Positions 18,772-32,379 of a stretch of 64,000 nucleotides of DNA are shown here, piece by piece. This DNA comes from Dysidea avara (taxonomy: Eukaryota > Porifera > Demospongiae > Dictyoceratida > Dysideidae). The position numbers and the translations under genes were made by a program. The notes under the pieces were generated by a model. That model saw only the letters and a program-made list of their open reading frames with translations, searched no databases and was not told the origin of the DNA. Position 1 is the stretch's first letter. Every line of letters begins with the position of its first letter. The stretch is taken from the NCBI RefSeq assembly GCF_963678975.1, contig NC_089281.1:310001-374000 (forward strand), written 5' to 3'.

Positions 18772-20484
18772 TAATCGTGCTCGTTAAATCACTGCACGTG
18801 AACAATGCATAGCGATTGGATAAACCTAGATTTTGAGCATGTTATATTGTGCCTGAAGGCGTGGTAAGCTGTTTGACATGCAGTAATCTATTTAATGGCA
18901 GTGTAGCCAGATATATATATATACACTAGTCAGTGTGTTACAGCTCATAACATGCTGTGGTTTATGTAGGTGGATTGTGGTACTTCAGTGAGTGTGAGTA
19001 AGGAAAATGAATGAAGGTATCATTCATCAGGTATGACATATATAAAATTAACAATGTGTATCAGTCCCCTGTCACTATCTGGCATTTGCCTGCAAGCTAT
19101 GAAATTCGATCATTGATTTCTACAAAGCAGTTATCATAAAATTAATTCCTCTGTAAAATATTTTAAAGTTTGTTTAGTAACTCTAACCCGATGCGCTGTT
19201 AAGCTGTAGGCCAGCTGTGGGCATGAACCTGGTTTCCTGAAATTGGATATAGGAAAACCACATGTTTCTGTGTAGTATGATTGTATGTTTGCCTGTCCAC
19301 ATCATGCTTGTAAACAAGTGTGAAAAGTTTCAACCTTCATTCTCATTATGATAACTTGAATGAGGATGGCTGATCTCTGAGAGCAATGAATGGGGCTTTC
19401 CTTGTGTGCTGCAAAGCACTTTAACTAGAATGGTGGGTGGACACACCCATCACAAAAATACTTTGTAATGAACCGTTTACTGGCTAAAGAATTTGCTTTA
19501 GAAAACATGTCATGTAGTACACCATTGCTGTGTTTGGAAACTATTTGAGGTGGCCAGTATAGAGAAGTGGTTAAGGAGGTGGCCACTACATACAGAGAGG
19601 TTGTTAAGGAGATGGCTGCTGAGTGAGTCATTCATGTCAATGTCTGTCAATACATCTCAGATGCAGCTGCCAAGTAAAATTAGGCAGTAGGTGCATGTGT
19701 GGTGGCTACAGCTCTTCTATGCAAACATGAGTTCACTTTTCGTTGAAATTGTTTTTTTTTACTACTACAGTACTCTGCTTGTCAAAGTAATTTAACAGTA
19801 AGGGGATTTTTCATTGAAGGTTTAGATGACTTAATATTTTCAACGTTTAAAGTTTACTGTAACGGTACTGTGTATTTTGCTACATGCATATTTCACTTTG
19901 CATGTACAGTGTATAAGATCTGTTTGTTTCTACATTAGACGTAAAATTATTCTGATGGGACTGCAAAGACAAGATGCTTATACATATTGAGCTAGGTAAG
20001 CTACATACATGCTGTGGTTACAGATATACGTATATTTCTACTTATAGGAGAAACAGAAAATGGTGATTCAACGTTGCTGTATACATCTGAGAACAATTAT
20101 AGTGCTACTTTGACATTTACAGTGTGAATGTTGTGTCTGTATTGTGTTATTGTAAACTGTTTACACATCATGTATACATTAAATTTTCCATTGTGATTGT
20201 TTTATTCCTCACATTAGTCATAAGTCAGTACATTATGTTTATGTGTACACAGTAAGGATCCAAAGGCAGTGTACGTGCTTACTGGAGATCCAGGCCTAAG
20301 GCTTGTTTGGAGACCTGGTATGATGAATTTCAACTGATATCACTGATGACCTTTCTACTTGTGTCAGCATAAAAGTGCCATGCATGTGTAGTCAGTGGTA
20401 GTATGTGGCATTGTTGTGACTATGGAAAGGTGGAATGATGTGATTGTTGCAAGCAATCTACTAACCACATACCAAATGTACATA
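18772..20484. other. No gene seen
   Basis: AT-rich with a short TA run near 18912-18923. No coding region, RNA gene or clear repeat recognised. Confidence 0.4.
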
Positions 20485-20741
20485 TGTGACCGGATTTGCA
20501 AAAGGGGGTCTTCCTACTCTTCCACACACATCCAGTTTGCCATTTTTGGCAATTCATATCTTTAGAATGGAAAGAGCTATTGACTTGAAATTTGGTCAGA
20601 AATGAGCACCAACATAGCTGAATATATGGTGAAAGTTTCAGGATAATAATTATGTTACTTGAGCACTAAGGAATGGTCTCCCAAGTTTATGGAATTGGAT
20701 GTGTGGAAGACCCTTTTTTCATAAATCCAGTCACAAATAGT
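20485..20741. mobile_element. MITE-like inverted-repeat element, ~257 bp
   Basis: The left end TGTGACCGGATTTGCAAAAG and right end (inverse TTTGTGACTGGATTTATGAA) are ~80 percent similar, and GGGTCTTCC...CACACATCCA continues inward on both sides. Non-coding. Confidence 0.65.
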
Positions 20742-22667
20742 AGTTCTTTGTAACTCTTTCACAAAGATTGCTGAAATAATGTTGAAGATGTCACAATTAT
20801 GCACACAACTACTCTTGAAAATTACGCTATTCTTAAAATTAAATACATTATAGCTAACAATAACAGATCTAGGTATGGATAATCTCAAGGGAAGTATCAT
20901 CATTTAAATGCATATAAAATTATAATACAGATAATTACGTATACACTATCTGTATCCTGGCCTTTCAGTTTCAGTATAAGGCCAGTAGTTTATGTAGGAG
21001 CATGTATGGATTATTAACCAACTGGTCCAAAGCATTTTTTTAATCTTACATTTTTGGTTATTACTTTTATTTCATTAAAAGTATACAATTAACCACCTCC
21101 CCCTAGCAGCATACTCTTTGCATACTTAGGCTGAAGAGATGGATGACTCATTGTAATACATGGCTTACTGATATGATAGCTAGATAATAATATATAGACC
21201 AGAAGTATGCATGTCACCGACCTGATTGCGATAGAATAGACTCAAGCACATTAAATTTCTTCAATTGTATAATATTTAATTTAACTTTGTTTACTCTTTC
21301 TATATATGCATGTTTTGATTTACATACTTGGATAGACTCCATCAATATCATACATGAAGTGATACAAGCAATCAACAAAACGATTGTTTTATTAGAAAGT
21401 TTAAGCTAAAATACATAATGGCACAGATACCCAGACACATATGGACTCTTTCGTAATTATAACCATTGATTTCTTTAACAGATATATAATAATAATAATT
21501 GTATATAGACCATAATTATAATATTACAGTTCGTATAACAATGCATTATAGTTTGCAACTACTGTAACCATGCTTGCAACAGTACATGTAAAGAGTTATA
21601 TAGGTTATAAAGCTATATAAATTATATAATTATATAGGCACATGCATATGCAGCAATAAACCCATGCATGCACGGTTACTACAATATATAATTACACACT
21701 TGTGCATGCATCAGTGTTACAATGTTGTGTTTAAGATACGTATTATTAATATGAAGTTCACCATCGATCGATAACAATATAATACAGTAAAGATCTGCCA
21801 ATGATGCAATTGCAGAATGCATGTATAGTAATTATAATGCTTAATACCTTATGATAAAATAATACTATATACACTTAAGTGATTACACTAAGGTTATAAC
21901 CATATGTACTATACACTAGTACTCTGCATATTATGTTTTACAGTACATGATATACTTGTACACAGTACATGCTGTTGAACTTGCAATCACTCTTATAAAA
22001 CACACATAATATTATCTGCCCACACTGTTGTGCCAGTATATTACAGCATAACAGATCTATTATATTTGAAAAAGTACAACTACGGCATGTATTGGTTTAA
22101 TTTGCATCAATATAAATACACTTCTATCACATGTACACTGAATATGTATACACAGAATGTTTAAATATGCAACATCGTAACTGCTGTATTGCTGTTTGAT
22201 GCAGTGCTGCAGTAAGAGTTCCTTTCCATGTCTCCTTAGAATGACCTGTTAGTTATACTTAATGGCATACTCAACTGCACTGTATATAAACTATAGCTTA
22301 CCTAAGTATGTAAAACAAGCATCAATGGCCTGCATCACTAAACTGTTGAAATCTCATCATGTCACTTTAATCTATTAAATAAAATCATGTGGGTCACTAA
22401 CATCTACCACCATGAATAAATTGAATATAGACATGCAGTTACTACATATGAACACAATACATGTACAGATGTACATGCACAGTACAGAACATTTTGTGTA
22501 ACATTTGACTTTCAGAATAGAAACATCACGCAGGATTTTAAAATTATGAGTTGTCTATATATGCAGTCCGTTGGGATAACTAGCTACTTTTCTCTGTACT
22601 GTACCTATGTTACAACAATGGTTACATAGTATCTAGTAATCATGCATTAAAACCAAACACCTACTTG
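20742..22667. other. No gene seen
   Basis: Very AT-rich (many TATATA and AATAAT runs). No supported coding or repeat feature. Confidence 0.4.
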
Positions 22668-23522
22668 GGGAATTGGAAGCAGTGGAAATAGAAACTGGAA
22701 AAAGAAAATAGAAATCGGAAAAGGTCAAATCTTCATTACATGTGTACACTAGGGTAAAACTCTTGCTTAGTTACCACCTCTCAAAGACCACCTCATTACA
22801 AAGACCATCTCTGTACAAAGACCACCTCATTACAAAGACCATATTGCAATTAGGTCTAGAAGATGCCAAAGGCATACTTAATGACCTATAATGACCACCT
22901 CTTTACAAAAACCGAACGTAATAATGAATTTGTATACAATTACATATATTCATCATAATCCCAACCCATTACTATAGCCAGGTATACTCCAGGACCTATA
23001 CTATAATGTGTAAAATATGTACACCCCAGAAAATTAATGGTGTATCTCCTCTTTATGACCCCATGGTAAGGTCAATATCATCCTCCATATTTTGGTCTGA
23101 TCAGACCATCTGTACCATAAATCAGTTGGTTGGTTTGTAATGGATATTCTCATAAAGTGTTGTAAACTATAACTGTATCAAAGAAAATGCAGTCTCAAAA
23201 GATGACCATAAGTACCTATCATTTTCTAGGTGAGTTAGTGAATAAGTCATACATACAATACATGTTTGTAGCTTAGCTATGAAATCTTAAGAAGTGGTCT
23301 TTGTAAAGAGGTGGTTATTGTAAGGAGGTAGTCACTGTAATGTTCTTGGATATAAGTGTGCCTTTGTCATCTTATGACCTTGTACAGAAGTGGTTTTTGT
23401 AATGAGGCTGTTTTTGGGAGGTGGCCACTAAGTAAGAGTTTTACCCTAATATACATGTCATGAAGATTTGACTTTTTTCCGTTTTCCATTTCCATTGCAT
23501 ACAGTATATTCTTCCCCTGGGT
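22668..23522. mobile_element. Long inverted-repeat element, ~855 bp
   Basis: Left arm at about 22668-22800 (TTGGGGAA...GGTCAAATCTTCATTACATG...GGGTAAAACTC) pairs with the right arm at about 23395-23522 (inverse: AGTCAAATCTTCATGACATG...GGGTAAAACTC). Several ACAAAGACCACCTC repeats lie inside the arms. No ORF; a non-autonomous foldback-type element. Confidence 0.65.
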
Positions 23523-24371
23523 GAAATGGTAACAAACAAGGACATGAAACTAACAGTTATAACCTAATTTATAGTTAGCTAATTTTACAAAAAGTAAGTT
23601 GCATGGGATATAAAGGATTAGTTAATATTTCTACCCCTATACACAAGCTATTACTTCAATATATTTTCACAAAAGTTTCAGGTTATATGTATGCCAGCTA
23701 ATTTCACTTGGTGAACAAATGGCATATGCTGGCTGATGACTGTCTTACACATCCTAAAATGGAAATAAAGTCTGTTTATATAAGAAGTGCCTCCATGCAG
23801 ATAATATCATATACATCAGACTAGGTACTCCAAAAGATAGTATGTTTTAATTCTTGAGTATATACATTTCTCACAGAGTTTGGGATAGCAAGATGACTAG
23901 TTTATTGTGGCCACGTGTACACAAATTACTGTGGAGTTGTGGTCTAATTCCTATATGGTGCAACTGTAGTCACACCAATTAACTACAACTCCCAACTCAG
24001 CATTTACTTTTGATATTTGTAATGATACTCAGTACTTGTCATGTAGATCTTACAACAAGCAAACATAAAGTTTATGGATGTATACCCATTCACTTGACTG
24101 GACTTTTGGATTACTGCACTAGAGTACTGGGCTGGATTACTAGAATGGACTACTGGACTCACATTAAGTTTGCTCAAGTACCTTTTCAACCATTAAGCAT
24201 CATTAGCGATATACATGTACACCACATTCTCGGTCTTGCATATTAGAGGCACATACAAACTGTAGTCTTGTCTATTCAACAGTATGAGTGCATAATTAAG
24301 AGTTTAAACTCACCAAATGTGCGTAGTTTTTCACTAATATATAGAGCCTTACCTGCATGCCTGTTAAATAG
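23523..24371. other. No gene seen
   Basis: AT-rich; overlapping open frames near 24010-24246 show no recognisable protein. Confidence 0.4.
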
Positions 24372-24378
24372 AGTGAGC

Positions 24379-24500
<122 letters not shown>

Positions 24501-24506
24501 AATACC

Positions 24507-24800
24507 AGGCCAAGTGGCTAGAGCATCAGCCTGATAATGGAAAATTAAGGTTCTATAGGTTCGATGTCTGGTTACACCAATTGATATTTTGGTGTTTCCT
24601 TGAGCAAGAAACTTCACTTACATTACTCCAGTCTATTCAGCTGTTCAATGGGGACCTCGCAGCCTGGTGTCACTGGGGAAGTAAATGCCAACTGTCCATG
24701 TATCACATAGTGGGTGAAGGTCCATATGGGACTTCAGGTGCCCATACCTTCACCTGCGAGACATGGTACAACCTTCTACAGGTTACTAGTCCTGTGAAAG
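24507..24800 (+). repeat. tRNA-derived SINE
   Basis: The tRNA-like head has a box A at 24511-24527 (CAAGTGGCTAGAGCATC) and a box B at 24558-24568 (GGTTCGATGTC), spaced as in a tRNA gene. A unique body follows (TTGAGCAAGAAACTTCACTTACATT..., CTGGGGAAG) that recurs at 14752-14905 and 15010-15345. The body resembles central domains shared by SINEs of several invertebrates (recollection, not checked). The best-preserved of the copies here. It is preceded directly by the GT microsatellite. It is not a functional tRNA gene: no acceptor stem pairs. Confidence 0.75.
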
Positions 24801-27386
24801 TCTTTGAGATACTTGTACGTAGTGCATTAAAACTTTTTGATGGGATATTTGGGCTTGACTGCACCTACCTATGTACCAGTAAACCATCCATACCTGATAA
24901 ATTTCTGAAAAATGCTCTTTGTTTTTTAGCTTGAAATTACAACTTATTATGATTTTCATGATACCAACATTTGTATACAACTACAATATTGTGTTATTAT
25001 ACTGGCTATTGGTATATCAATGATTACAATTTGTGTAGAAAGATTGAAGGTATAAATATTGTAGTACGTTGTGGAAGAAAAACTGGAAAATATTTTATAA
25101 CATAAACATGTTTCTTACACAACAAAAAGCTAAGCAAAAGTAAGCAATGGTGCTATATTAGTTTAGCTTTCTTTTAGAATTAATATGGTGTAGTATAACA
25201 TTGCAATAAAGATGGTTCAAAGCTTCCTCTTTATCATGGTCGATTTATATGCTAAGGGATACTTTGAGACCATTACAAAATGTCCAGACTCTGGATTTTA
25301 CAGGTGTCCACATATGATTAAGTGTCTATTATTAACATTATTAACAGGTTCCACTGCTAGTTGATAATCAAACAACAAAATGATTTGTTACGTGGAAACC
25401 TTTTAATGTGGACATTTGGGAGGTCCCAACTTCACCCATAAAGTGATCTGGAAAATCAGTACGTTTAAGTATCAGGATATTTGTGCTATATCACTCGTGA
25501 GCTTGGGGAGAAAAGCAGCTTACAAGAAAAACCATGAGGCAGGGCTGATCAAGTGGCTCATAATAAATAAATGAACACTGCATGGGGGCTATCTAATAGA
25601 TTTCTCTATAACATGTTTATGAAATTGGTTTTTAGAATTGATGATTTTACACACAATTTGCATACATCTCCTGTTCATTATGCTTATATCTGGCAACATA
25701 ATTTTGTAGTAACCTGAGTTTATACCATCATGCTATTTATTAAAGACTGGTACTACTTTGACAGTGATGTATACAGCATTTGTGCATGGCAAGTTACTTA
25801 AACACCTGATTTAAACTAGCTAATGATCTGCTGTGATCTAAATTTACTGTACGTATCATTTGACATGAAAGACAGGTTCGTGTTTGTGGGTACATTCTAC
25901 CTGTTTGTGTATAATACAGTATATTGATTTTAGGTGGTTTCTAAATGTTCTAAGGCAAAGAGTCTGGATGTTTCATTGTTCGGATACAGCACTTTTCTTA
26001 AAGCGAATGACCAAATAATATACCACCATATATGTACAAATTTTTGAGGTACAGTATGTAATTTTTGGGGTCGATGAATTTCAGGATTTTCGCGGTTTTA
26101 TTTTGAGGATCAGTCATTTCTCACTGAGGTTATCTATTAGAAAGCATAGAACTAACCTTGATAATCATTAATTTTCAAAGATGAAAATGTTGCGGAAAGC
26201 AAAGCAACTGCAAAATCCATGAAAATTATGTCCTTTGAAAATTTGTATGTGTACAGTAACCATGGAATGTACAGTTCTGCTAATTCATCCTCCAATACGC
26301 AACCCCAAATGTATAGCATATGGCACATGATCACAAATGATGACAACCAAATTAACTTCAACTGTTTAGTCATTTAGGCCAGGTGTGCAAACCTGGAGCT
26401 GTTGGAACCACAATTCCACAATTAATTACAACAAAAGCAAGGTGAGAAAATCCCCTCACCTTGTCTTGTCTACAAATTCACCAAAGGGAAGCCACATCAC
26501 CAACAGATGTTGTGTTATCAGGCCCACAATAAGGATTTCAGCAGAATGCACACACTCACTGAAAGCAGACTTATTTTTGTTGACTAAAAAAAAAACAAAA
26601 GTGTAGGAGCCGCTACTTTACACATGCAGAATCATAGCCATGTTTACCTATTTATGTTAACAATTTTGATTCATCCCACAGCTGCAGGGCATCATGTATA
26701 TTTTTATATTTGCTGTTGGTAGTATTTAAAAGCATTATTGCGTGGTTGCTACTTATTGAATAACTTCTGTGCTGCTCACAATCATTGGCAGCACATACTG
26801 TAGTGTGTTTAACATCATCAGCTACTGGCTGATAGAAGTACCATGTGTGACAGGTGTCATAAGTTCAGTAACAATTATTGTTCTCACTATAATGCTTCCT
26901 TACTAGCAACATAGTGTAGACAGTTATTTATACTGATTATACAACAAATGACTGAACAGCCATAGATAATAGAGCTGAACTTTAAATTGCTTCTAGCACA
27001 GCAGGACTCAAGAACACATTTTTGACACAGTATCACTGCTCTTTAAGGTGTTTGGGCACATCTTCTATGATAAGTTACAATGTTGTGTCAGTTATATTTG
27101 AATTGGTCAGGTCATCTGACCATTACTCATGCAGGCCTCCTTTCAGGTCGCCTGGCCAAGCTGGTTTAGTATTATTTTAGACAACATCATATTCATTTAG
27201 AGGTTTACTAAATCACTTATCACTTTCACATGCCCACTTAGTCACATGCATGCCCTCAAGCAATTTTGTACATGATAAACTATTACAACACAAAGACAAA
27301 CTGCTAATCTAGTAGTCCTTCAGTAGCACTGTTATACTGCACTTGGGATGCTACTGCCTCTAGTCTATGATAGTACTAAATTACTT
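24801..27386. other. No gene seen
   Basis: AT-rich non-coding sequence. Short open frames near 26152-26606 show no recognisable protein. Confidence 0.4.
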
Positions 27387-27395
27387 TGTTCTCCC

Positions 27396-27813
27396 TAGTC
27401 TGGCAGCGCCCGCCCTTTCGCTTTTAGAGTAAGGGTCTAGTAACCGTAGTATAGGGTACTTGTGCTACTACCACTATAGTGGTAGAGCCAATCAAATTGC
27501 AATATCCAGTTTAAATAAGTATTTGTGACATAAAACGTGTAGTTTGCATCATGAATAACACAATAACCATAGTTACTGAATTCGGGATAGTTGGAAAGCA
27601 GCTGATACTCTCCGAGCGAGACTCCGAGATATACACGCTGTAGACCTACGTTGAGAAGTGCTTTCTTTGCCGAGTTACAACAGCCTGAAAACAGGTAAAT
27701 TATTACGTCACGTGCAATTTGAAACCACATTTGAATTCTGGTAGCACAAATACCGTATACTACGGTTACCAGACCCTTACTCTAAAAGTGAAGGGAAGGG
27801 CGCTGCCAGACTA
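27396..27813. mobile_element. MITE, 418 bp, with 9-bp target duplication (family TAGTCTGGCA, copy 1)
   Basis: Starts TAGTCTGGCAGCGCCCGCCC and ends with the inverse GGGCGCTGCCAGACTA. Arms extend ~75 bp with small gaps. Flanked by exact TGTTCTCCC at 27387-27395 and 27814-27822. The core CACTATAGTGG palindrome and following CCAATCAAAT are shared with copy 2 at 46642-47152. Open frames inside it are not real genes. Confidence 0.85.
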
Positions 27814-27822
27814 TGTTCTCCC

Positions 27823-30800
27823 TTGGTCTTGGTGCCTAACTACTGTATTAGTTCTATTCTTTTTACCATGTACGTATTATTAGTAACAAACTGTGCAGCC
27901 CAATGATGATATATTTTTAAGTTGTCCACTTGCATTGCGAATGCATCAATGGTCAAGGCTATAAAATAGTGGGTCAATGATCAATGAAACAGAGTTTTAG
28001 GCCCAAACTATACGTAACTGGAATCAAGTTTACAGAATTATACATAGCTCACAAGATGTAAGGATCTCCAAGAAGATGTTTCAAAGTTTAAGCATCAGCA
28101 GACATTTCATTGTGCATCTAGTATGCTAGAAATGTAGGTCACATCAATATAATATGTACAATTTTATATTACATGGCACAGTGGACTGTTAACATGTAAT
28201 TTGGAAGGTGATGGATATTAATTTACATGGCACAAGTTCTCTATGTCAAGCAAGGAATACGACTCCTATTCATTACCACGGTCTATTGCATGTATAGAAA
28301 CTTTTGAAGGAAATTTCCACTTGTAGAAAATGTCAGATGTAGCGCTGGGACTGTAATACTCACAAAATTTCAATATATAATAAATTATCAACAATCCTTT
28401 TCCATGCTACAATACCACTTCAAAATCACCACCCTGGACTCCTTAAATTGAATAACATAATTGAATAACATGCTACTATATATACTTACTATGTTTTTGT
28501 ACAAGTAATTTTATTTGTATATGTGACTGTACCCCAGATGCAAAAATAAGGCACGTGGGCACAAACTACACACCATCACACAACAGGTCATATCTTATTA
28601 CTAGAATAGAATAATATGTATAATGTAAAGAGTGATGAAAGTACAAAAATGTAGGCCAATATACGTGCTCACATGTCCTGTTTTCACATACATCACCATC
28701 TTCAAAAGGTATATGCTACATATGGGGGATAAAATTTACTATTAATATCCACTTTGACCACACACTTTAGTCTATGCAACTTTGCAATCATAGATATAGT
28801 TGTCTATGGTTGTTTTGTTGTTTATTGATGTAACTACAGAATTACATGTAAACGACTAATTTTGAAAACGAAAATTTATAATTTCATACAAAATAATAAG
28901 GTTTTAGTAGCTTGTACCTAATTCTGAATAGAAGGGTTTTAAGCTAGTAAGGTCCGAAAGTTTAGTACTAGAGAGACCCTCATCCCCACAACTAATGCAT
29001 GGGGCATTTGGGACAAAATGCACCCTTCTCCTTCCCTTTGTGGAGGAGTCATATATCTTTTAATTGATTCAGAATTGCTAAACTTTCTCAGGCCAAAATC
29101 AAGTGATCACTCAAGAAGTACACTGTATGCATACCATGACCATTTATTACAAACTCACCTTAAATCAAAGTCAAATGAGCTGCTACACAGGCTTACAGTA
29201 GTGGGTCCTTAATTAGGTGGATAATATACAATAAATAAATAAAACTGTTACCTAGCATCTTACTTACTTAGCTTGTTTGTGACCCTCTCCTTGCCACTCA
29301 TGGATCCACCCCTGCCCCCCCACCTTGACAAACTATCCCCCACCCCCCCTTCAATAGTTTAAATCAAAGTGCCTTAGAATGTATCAAAAGCAATCTTAGA
29401 AAGTCTAAAATACAAAAAAATTCCTAGAGCAGCATGTACCTGAGAATGCACCTAAAATGCAAAAATCAACTGGCAAGTTATTCGCAGATACTTGAGAATG
29501 CACCAGGAGCAACAAAACACAGCGGCATGTTATTCTCAGGTACCTGAGGATGTACCAAAAGCATTCCAAGAGTCTAAAATACAAACATTTCTGGTGAGCA
29601 TGTCCCCAGACCTAAATGCACACATGGATCTTTACACTACTGCCCTCCCCCACTCTCATAAGGCCTTCCTTTGCCCCCCCCCCCCCCCGACTAGATGAAG
29701 GCCTGCTATTGAAGATACTTGTTTGTGCACAAGGTACAGTTGATCTCATGTACAAATTTAAGAGTGCTGCAACTCACAGATGAGTGACACTACAATCTAT
29801 TGTGTAGTGTGATCTTCATCCTAAGTCGAAATCAATGTCAAAAGGAATTTTTGTAGTAGCTCACAGGACAACTATAAAATCACATATGTGTTAGAAATAC
29901 AATGTGAATGTGAGTTTTATGAGAATTTGACTAATTAAGAGTTAAGCGTCCTTTTAATGTCAAGGCCTATTTGGCACTTTGACCAAGAATGAAGATCATA
30001 GGCATAGTCATAGTACACAATACTTTGGAGTACCACCCCCTTGTATAGCAAACGGTCAGTAATTCCACAGTATCTTAAATACACAACCACATACTGATCA
30101 CAGCATTGTAACACCGCAGGGAACTTACTGGTCATGGAGATAAGGTTTATGCAGACTAATCCTTGCAATTGGTGTACTGAGGATTGAATCAGTACATAGG
30201 AATAATGCACCTATCAATGCTTTGTACCACTACTATAAACACGAGTAGAGGTGGGGGAATCAGCCGCCAACCTTGCCCCAGGTAGTGGGGCATTTAACCA
30301 CAGGTGATATCTTGTTGAGCTTTATCGCTCTGTCTTTACTTTCAAACACTGAGATTTATTCACATTAAGTTCTGTCTCTTTTGCATGCAAGGCTCACGTG
30401 CTGTCTACTAGATCATGTATGTTAAAAGATATGTTGAGTGATGTAGTTCCATACCGAGCATGAAGACCGAAGACCACGGGAATAGTAGGGGATAGCAAGA
30501 CCACCAGATAGTGGAGATTAGAACTTTTAATGTGATCTCCACTTATCCCCACCTCTGCCCTTGTTCATAGTAGTGGGGAAACATTGATAAGTGTATTATC
30601 TCCAAAATGAAAGCCTATTCCAAGTCCTGACTCACTACTATTCAGTTATGCACAAATCTCAGAAAAACCTCAGAAAATGAGGATGTCAAGTGCATCAAAA
30701 TAGGACACATCATGCACATGCACGCCGGCCACTCTGGCCGGCAATCATTTCACTCACCAGGACTCAAGCAGGAAACTTGGTAGCTACCCATCCAGGAACG

Positions 30801-31649
30801 TATTTATTAAGTTATTCGTGTTGACATCAGTCTCACATCCTTAAAAGATCAGTAGCCTGGGCCAAGAGCCAGCCACAATCCGTTACTAGTATGCACGTTT
30901 CAGCATCCTACGTATACTAAGTATACGAATAACCTCTACAATGAGTATACTGGGGCGCGCTACCAGTTGTCAGGTATTACCTGAATATAGCATACCTTTA
31001 AAGCCAGATAATTACCTGATGATAACGCGTGAACCGCCTGCTATAACAGCCCCCAAACTATCGCGGCCATCTTTATTCTCATGATGTCATAAAACGTCAT
31101 TGTGGATAAGGCTCATACACTTACGTTCGCAGCCTCTCAACAACACCTTGTTGTTGCTTGTACGACATTATCCGCAATCAAAATTTACATGGTCCCATAT
31201 AAATATACCTGTGAAGCATTCCTGTGGTTTCATGTCTTGCAGGTGAGTCGCCCAAGTGGAATATATTATTAGTTGTAACATGCAGCACTTGTGATTTTCC
31301 TGAAATATATGCACTCGTGCTCATGCGTATATTTCAGGCAAATCATGATCACTTGTGCCCATGCTACAGCTATTACATAAAGCACTGTTTATCCTGAAGT
31401 GTGTACACTTTCCCTTTGATCTCGCCCATGCAAAGTTCTATAAATAGTTGGTTGATGGTGTTATGAGTTGAGAAAGTACACCTCAATAAGCCTAATATAA
31501 CTGATAAGATTTGGCAATGATGTGTTGATAACGTGGCTCCCACATACTAAGATCACAATGAGTGTCAGCTCTAGTAATAGGAGATAATATATAGATTGTT
31601 TGTACACTTAGCTTTGTTCAGTGATACTCCTGATGCCATAATACATTCC
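27823..31649. other. No gene seen
   Basis: Mostly AT-rich. A C-run lies at about 29677-29688. 30970-31035 has GGTATTACCTGAATATAG followed by an inverted-like ATTACCTGATGATAAC. A splice-donor-like CTTGCAG|GTGAGTCG lies at 31240-31254 after a GC-richer stretch, but no coding frame supports an exon. Confidence 0.4.
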
Positions 31650-32009
31650 AGTGTGACAATCAGGCTCTGGTCATTCTGCTCTTGTTGCTCCGATCACCAA
31701 TACATCATCCATTTGGCAGACCACTCCTTCCAAACCCTCAAGTATCTTGAGTTGAAACAATTCTGAAATCCCAAAAGGCAGGAGTTAGCACTCATAAGGT
31801 GTGATGAAAGTTGTTAATGGGCAAGATACTTCTGCTAATGGAATCTGCCAAAACCCACTGTTGGCATCGATCTTACTGAATATGGTGGCCCCTGCAAAGT
31901 GTTGTCTACCTTGGGTATTGGAAAGAACTCATGCAATACACTTTCATTTAAAACCTTGAAATCAACACGTAATTATCTGAATAGTCCCATCTTGTTTTGG
32001 CACCACCAC
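31650..32009 (-). pseudogene. Outer gypsy RT fragment
   Basis: On the minus strand, short readable blocks include FPIPKVDN, FSKIDANSGFWQIPL and QMDDVLVIG, the last being the RT catalytic box with Gln before MDD. It ends abruptly after the catalytic box. Confidence 0.7.
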
Positions 32010-32149
32010 TATAGTATTTCATTGATTTCTAGTAAGCGCTCATACAGCAAGCTACACGCATGTGTACAACTACACGGTACACATACAATTACATAATCAT
32101 ACTTACAATAGCTAAATTGGACAGTCCTTACAATGACTAATATACTACA
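32010..32149 (-). repeat. 3' LTR of the nested gypsy element
   Basis: 140 bp, matching 36259-36400. Shared core includes TACACATACAATTACATAAT. Confidence 0.85.
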
Positions 32150-32379
32150 GTCTTCCCCCAACTTAGCAATTACATCTCTTCTATAAGTCTATTGAGGGCC
32201 TTGGCCTGTCTAGTTGACTGCCTGATAGGCTGCTGAGCTTCGCCCTGTTCAGCAGATTGCTGGATTGTAGGCTGAACTGTGGGTTGTTCTCTGATCAGGG
32301 TGCCAGTGATGCCTGCATCCTGTGCGTCCGCATCAACAAGCCTTGCCTCAGATTCTGTCACCGTTGTCTCACTTGCAGT

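Noticed and set aside
24507-24580. Possible tRNA gene (box A and box B present)
   Set aside because: No pairing acceptor stem or clear anticodon arm, and the sequence continues into a SINE body shared with other loci.
27437-27730. 97-aa open frame on the minus strand
   Set aside because: Lies wholly inside the 418-bp MITE and is not conserved in the sister copy at 46642.
31170-31260. Possible first exon with splice donor CTTGCAG|GTGAGTCG
   Set aside because: No downstream coding exon or consistent frame could be found before the gypsy remnants.
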